DNA of 17,191 nt. Origin: CAZGQY01 sp964528035 (lineage in GTDB: Bacteria; Pseudomonadota; Gammaproteobacteria; Methylococcales; UBA1147). Positions 15,861 to 17,191 of this stretch are shown here, in pieces. Each line of letters begins with the position of its first letter. Position 1 is the first letter of the stretch. The notes beneath the pieces are model-generated. The model did no database searches. It was not told the origin of the DNA and saw only the letters and a program-made list of their open reading frames with translations. The stretch lies in assembly GCA_964528035.1 (NCBI GenBank), contig CAZGQY010000083.1, positions 1 to 17,191 of the forward strand. The letters run 5' to 3'. The position numbers and the translations under genes were made by a program.

Positions 15861-16016
15861 ACTATATATATCAGTCTGTGGTAACTGGAAGCATTCGCTT
15901 AGATATATTCTAGCCAATTGTATCGGTTAATGTATTTTTGTTAAACAACTCGAATGCAAGCAAGCCTGAATTTCGGTATCATTATTGGGTCTACGCCAAT
16001 CAACATGGAAATAAAA

Positions 16017-16448
16017 ATGAACATTACCATCAATACAATTAAATCACTCTGTTTCGCATTCTTATTATTTTCCTTCTCTGCTCATTCAGAAACCGTACGT
16101 AAAGATCTTTCTGAAACGGTATCACTGACAGACGTATCAGAGATTATAGGCAAATGGAAGCTGGATGGCACAGCCAGGTGCCAAGACTGCCCTCAACGAC
16201 CCGCAAAAACAGATTGGGAGTTTGGCAGCGATGGCACCTTAACAACATCTTCATATGATTCGAGATTGCCGGGAGGACATTTCACTGTAACAGTCCCGTT
16301 CAATATAGAAAATGGCTTGATTCAAGTCGAAAACCCTGGCCGTAGTGGCCCCTCAAAATACACTAAATATATCGTAACAAATAAAGATGGAAATAAAATG
16401 ACACTTACACCAAGCATTGGCGAATTTAACTTTTTTACAAAACAATGA
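16017..16448 (+). CDS. Small exported protein of unknown function (possibly lipocalin-like)
   Basis: The preferred start is ATG 16017, because it gives a standard signal peptide: MNITINTIKSLCFAFLLF, then a cleavage-like SAHSE near residue 23. A GGA lies about eight bases upstream. Starts at 16005 and 15954 are in frame but would add a polar extension before the signal. The mature part (~120 residues) begins with IIGKWKLDGTARCQDCPQRP, then alternating strands (DWEFGSDGTLTTSSYD, HFTVTVPFNIENGLIQV, KYTKYIVTNKDGNKMTLTP). 'G.W' followed by strands of this spacing resembles lipocalin-like barrel proteins of the cell envelope. The C-x-x-C pair (CQDC) could bind metal or form a disulfide. I do not recognise a specific family. 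It is followed 52 bases later by a membrane protein gene. Confidence 0.7.
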   Translation: MNITINTIKSLCFAFLLFSFSAHSETVRKDLSETVSLTDVSEIIGKWKLDGTARCQDCPQRPAKTDWEFGSDGTLTTSSYDSRLPGGHFTVTVPFNIENGLIQVENPGRSGPSKYTKYIVTNKDGNKMTLTPSIGEFNFFTKQ

Positions 16449-16500
16449 TTCGTATCTTCAACCTCTTCTTTAACAAATTTTATTTTTAGGAGTATCAATT

Positions 16501-16896
16501 ATGGGTGTTTATTATGGTTTAATTATGTTGGCCATCGCCTTTTGGTTTCATGCCAGCGTAATCAAAGAAAACGAGCCTCTTCCACAGGACCAGAAAGAAA
16601 ACGCATTTAAGTGGTTCGCGTTGGGTGCAGCCTGCTTTTTTGCTGGCATATTGTTCGGTTCTGTATTCAATTGGGTTTTTGTTACAGGGATCCTTGGTGG
16701 GATGGCAATAGGCATAGGCTCAGAATTTGGTGAAGCGAGTGGAGGTAATACCGGAATGACAGGTATTTTGCTAGAGCTGTCTCCACTGGCTTTTGGTTTA
16801 TTGTTCTGCTACCTCGTTAGATTAAAATTTATCCTCAAAAAAAGCTCAGGAATTAGCGCCTTTATCAAAGGGACATTAGAGAAAATAAAAAAATAA
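16501..16896 (+). CDS. Small integral membrane protein of unknown function
   Basis: 131 residues with about four hydrophobic segments: ~3-20 (YYGLIMLAIAFWFHAS), ~36-57 (WFALGAACFFAGILFGSVFN), ~58-75 (WVFVTGILGGMAIGIG) and ~88-108 (ILLELSPLAFGLLFCYLV). A lysine-rich tail (KFILKKSS, EKIKK) probably faces the cytoplasm. A good ribosome binding site (AGGAG, 16488-16492) lies eight bases before ATG. I recognise no family. Its closeness to the upstream exported-protein gene suggests a shared transcript and an envelope role, but the sequence gives no function. Confidence 0.7.
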   Translation: MGVYYGLIMLAIAFWFHASVIKENEPLPQDQKENAFKWFALGAACFFAGILFGSVFNWVFVTGILGGMAIGIGSEFGEASGGNTGMTGILLELSPLAFGLLFCYLVRLKFILKKSSGISAFIKGTLEKIKK

Positions 16897-17191
16897 CACT
16901 TATTTTTACTAAAAAATATCATGTATATAGGGTACGATTATTTTCCTGATATTGATGCAAATTCAATTGGTGCAAACGTTGACTGACATTCATCACCCTG
17001 TTTCATTAATTACAGTCTATTTAATGTTCCAACCGGAGCAATAATTCCCAGTTTAATCATATGCAACAGGGACGTTGCGGCTATGGTCTATAAAATCCGA
17101 TGCCTACACCCCTTCATCTCATTGCTCACATACCTTTTCACGGCTAAACGGTTCCCAATAAAAAGGCAATATAATACAATATAATACAATT
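16897..17191. other. Right-end intergenic region with edge tandem repeat
   Basis: 295 bases with no supportable gene and no convincing terminator. At the extreme right edge a 10-base unit, CAATATAATA, occurs twice in tandem (17167-17186) followed by CAATT, and may continue past the window. Confidence 0.5.

Larger units (their letters stand above)
15555..16016. other. Divergent intergenic region between metH and the small exported-protein gene
   Basis: About 460 bases without a supportable gene. Reading left to right it holds the metH leader hairpin (15573-15594), an A/T-rich stretch where the metH promoter should be, the MITE-like element (15697-15860), and a second A/T-rich stretch that must carry the promoter of the plus-strand genes. 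A TTGTAT at about 15917 with a poor -10 at 17-base spacing is the best I can see there, and it is not convincing. Confidence 0.6.

Noticed and set aside
15954..16016. Upstream start for the small exported protein
   Set aside because: It would put about 20 polar residues before an otherwise standard signal peptide. The start at 16017 fits better.
1..17191. CRISPR array, tRNA, rRNA, prophage or IS transposase genes
   Set aside because: No regularly spaced repeats, no tRNA-like cloverleaf with CCA/T-loop pattern, and no transposase or phage structural proteins were seen.

Overview
The window looks like part of a gammaproteobacterial chromosome. The full-length MetH (1229 aa) and class II fumarase align with the E. 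coli proteins nearly residue for residue at the catalytic sites. Codon use is mixed, with moderate GC. The genus cannot be told from this sequence. Everything from the left edge to 15554 is read on the minus strand; two small genes at the right end (16017-16896) are on the plus strand.

Left part (1-6931, minus strand): one tightly packed operon that couples a conflict/immune-type protease-ATPase system to a diversity-generating retroelement (DGR). In transcription order it holds: a small Trypco1-like protein (6931-6593, broken by an in-frame TGA); a trypsin-like serine protease with a large C-terminal regulatory domain (6596-5049); a MoxR-type AAA+ ATPase (5052-3943, broken by an in-frame TAG); a 1081-aa membrane protein with a CoxE/vWA-like part and a C-terminal formylglycine-generating-enzyme (FGE) / C-type-lectin-fold domain that ends in a DGR variable region (3929-684); the DGR accessory protein Avd (635-264); and the start of the DGR reverse transcriptase (271 to beyond base 1). 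The template repeat (TR) is not in the window and should lie further left. The likely logic is that the retroelement mutates the ligand-binding tip of the membrane sensor, and the sensor is wired through the MoxR ATPase to a cytoplasmic protease effector. The two nonsense codons suggest that this copy is switched off or recently decayed, while the target, Avd and visible RT frames remain open.

Middle part (6932-15554, minus strand): a 474-base gap carries a candidate promoter and a large structured inverted repeat. Upstream of the gap lies a housekeeping series: cobalamin-dependent methionine synthase (metH), a small glutaredoxin-like protein, an exported YyaL/SPATA20-type thioredoxin-domain protein fused to a DsbD-alpha-like domain, fumarase C (fumC) and a MoaD/ThiS-type sulfur carrier. 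The last four are spaced by only 13-30 bases.

Right part (15555-17191): a spacer with a hairpin in the metH leader and a ~160-bp MITE-like element, then a small exported beta-rich protein and a small membrane protein of unknown function. The final ~295 bases hold no gene I can support and end in a short 10-bp tandem repeat at the edge.
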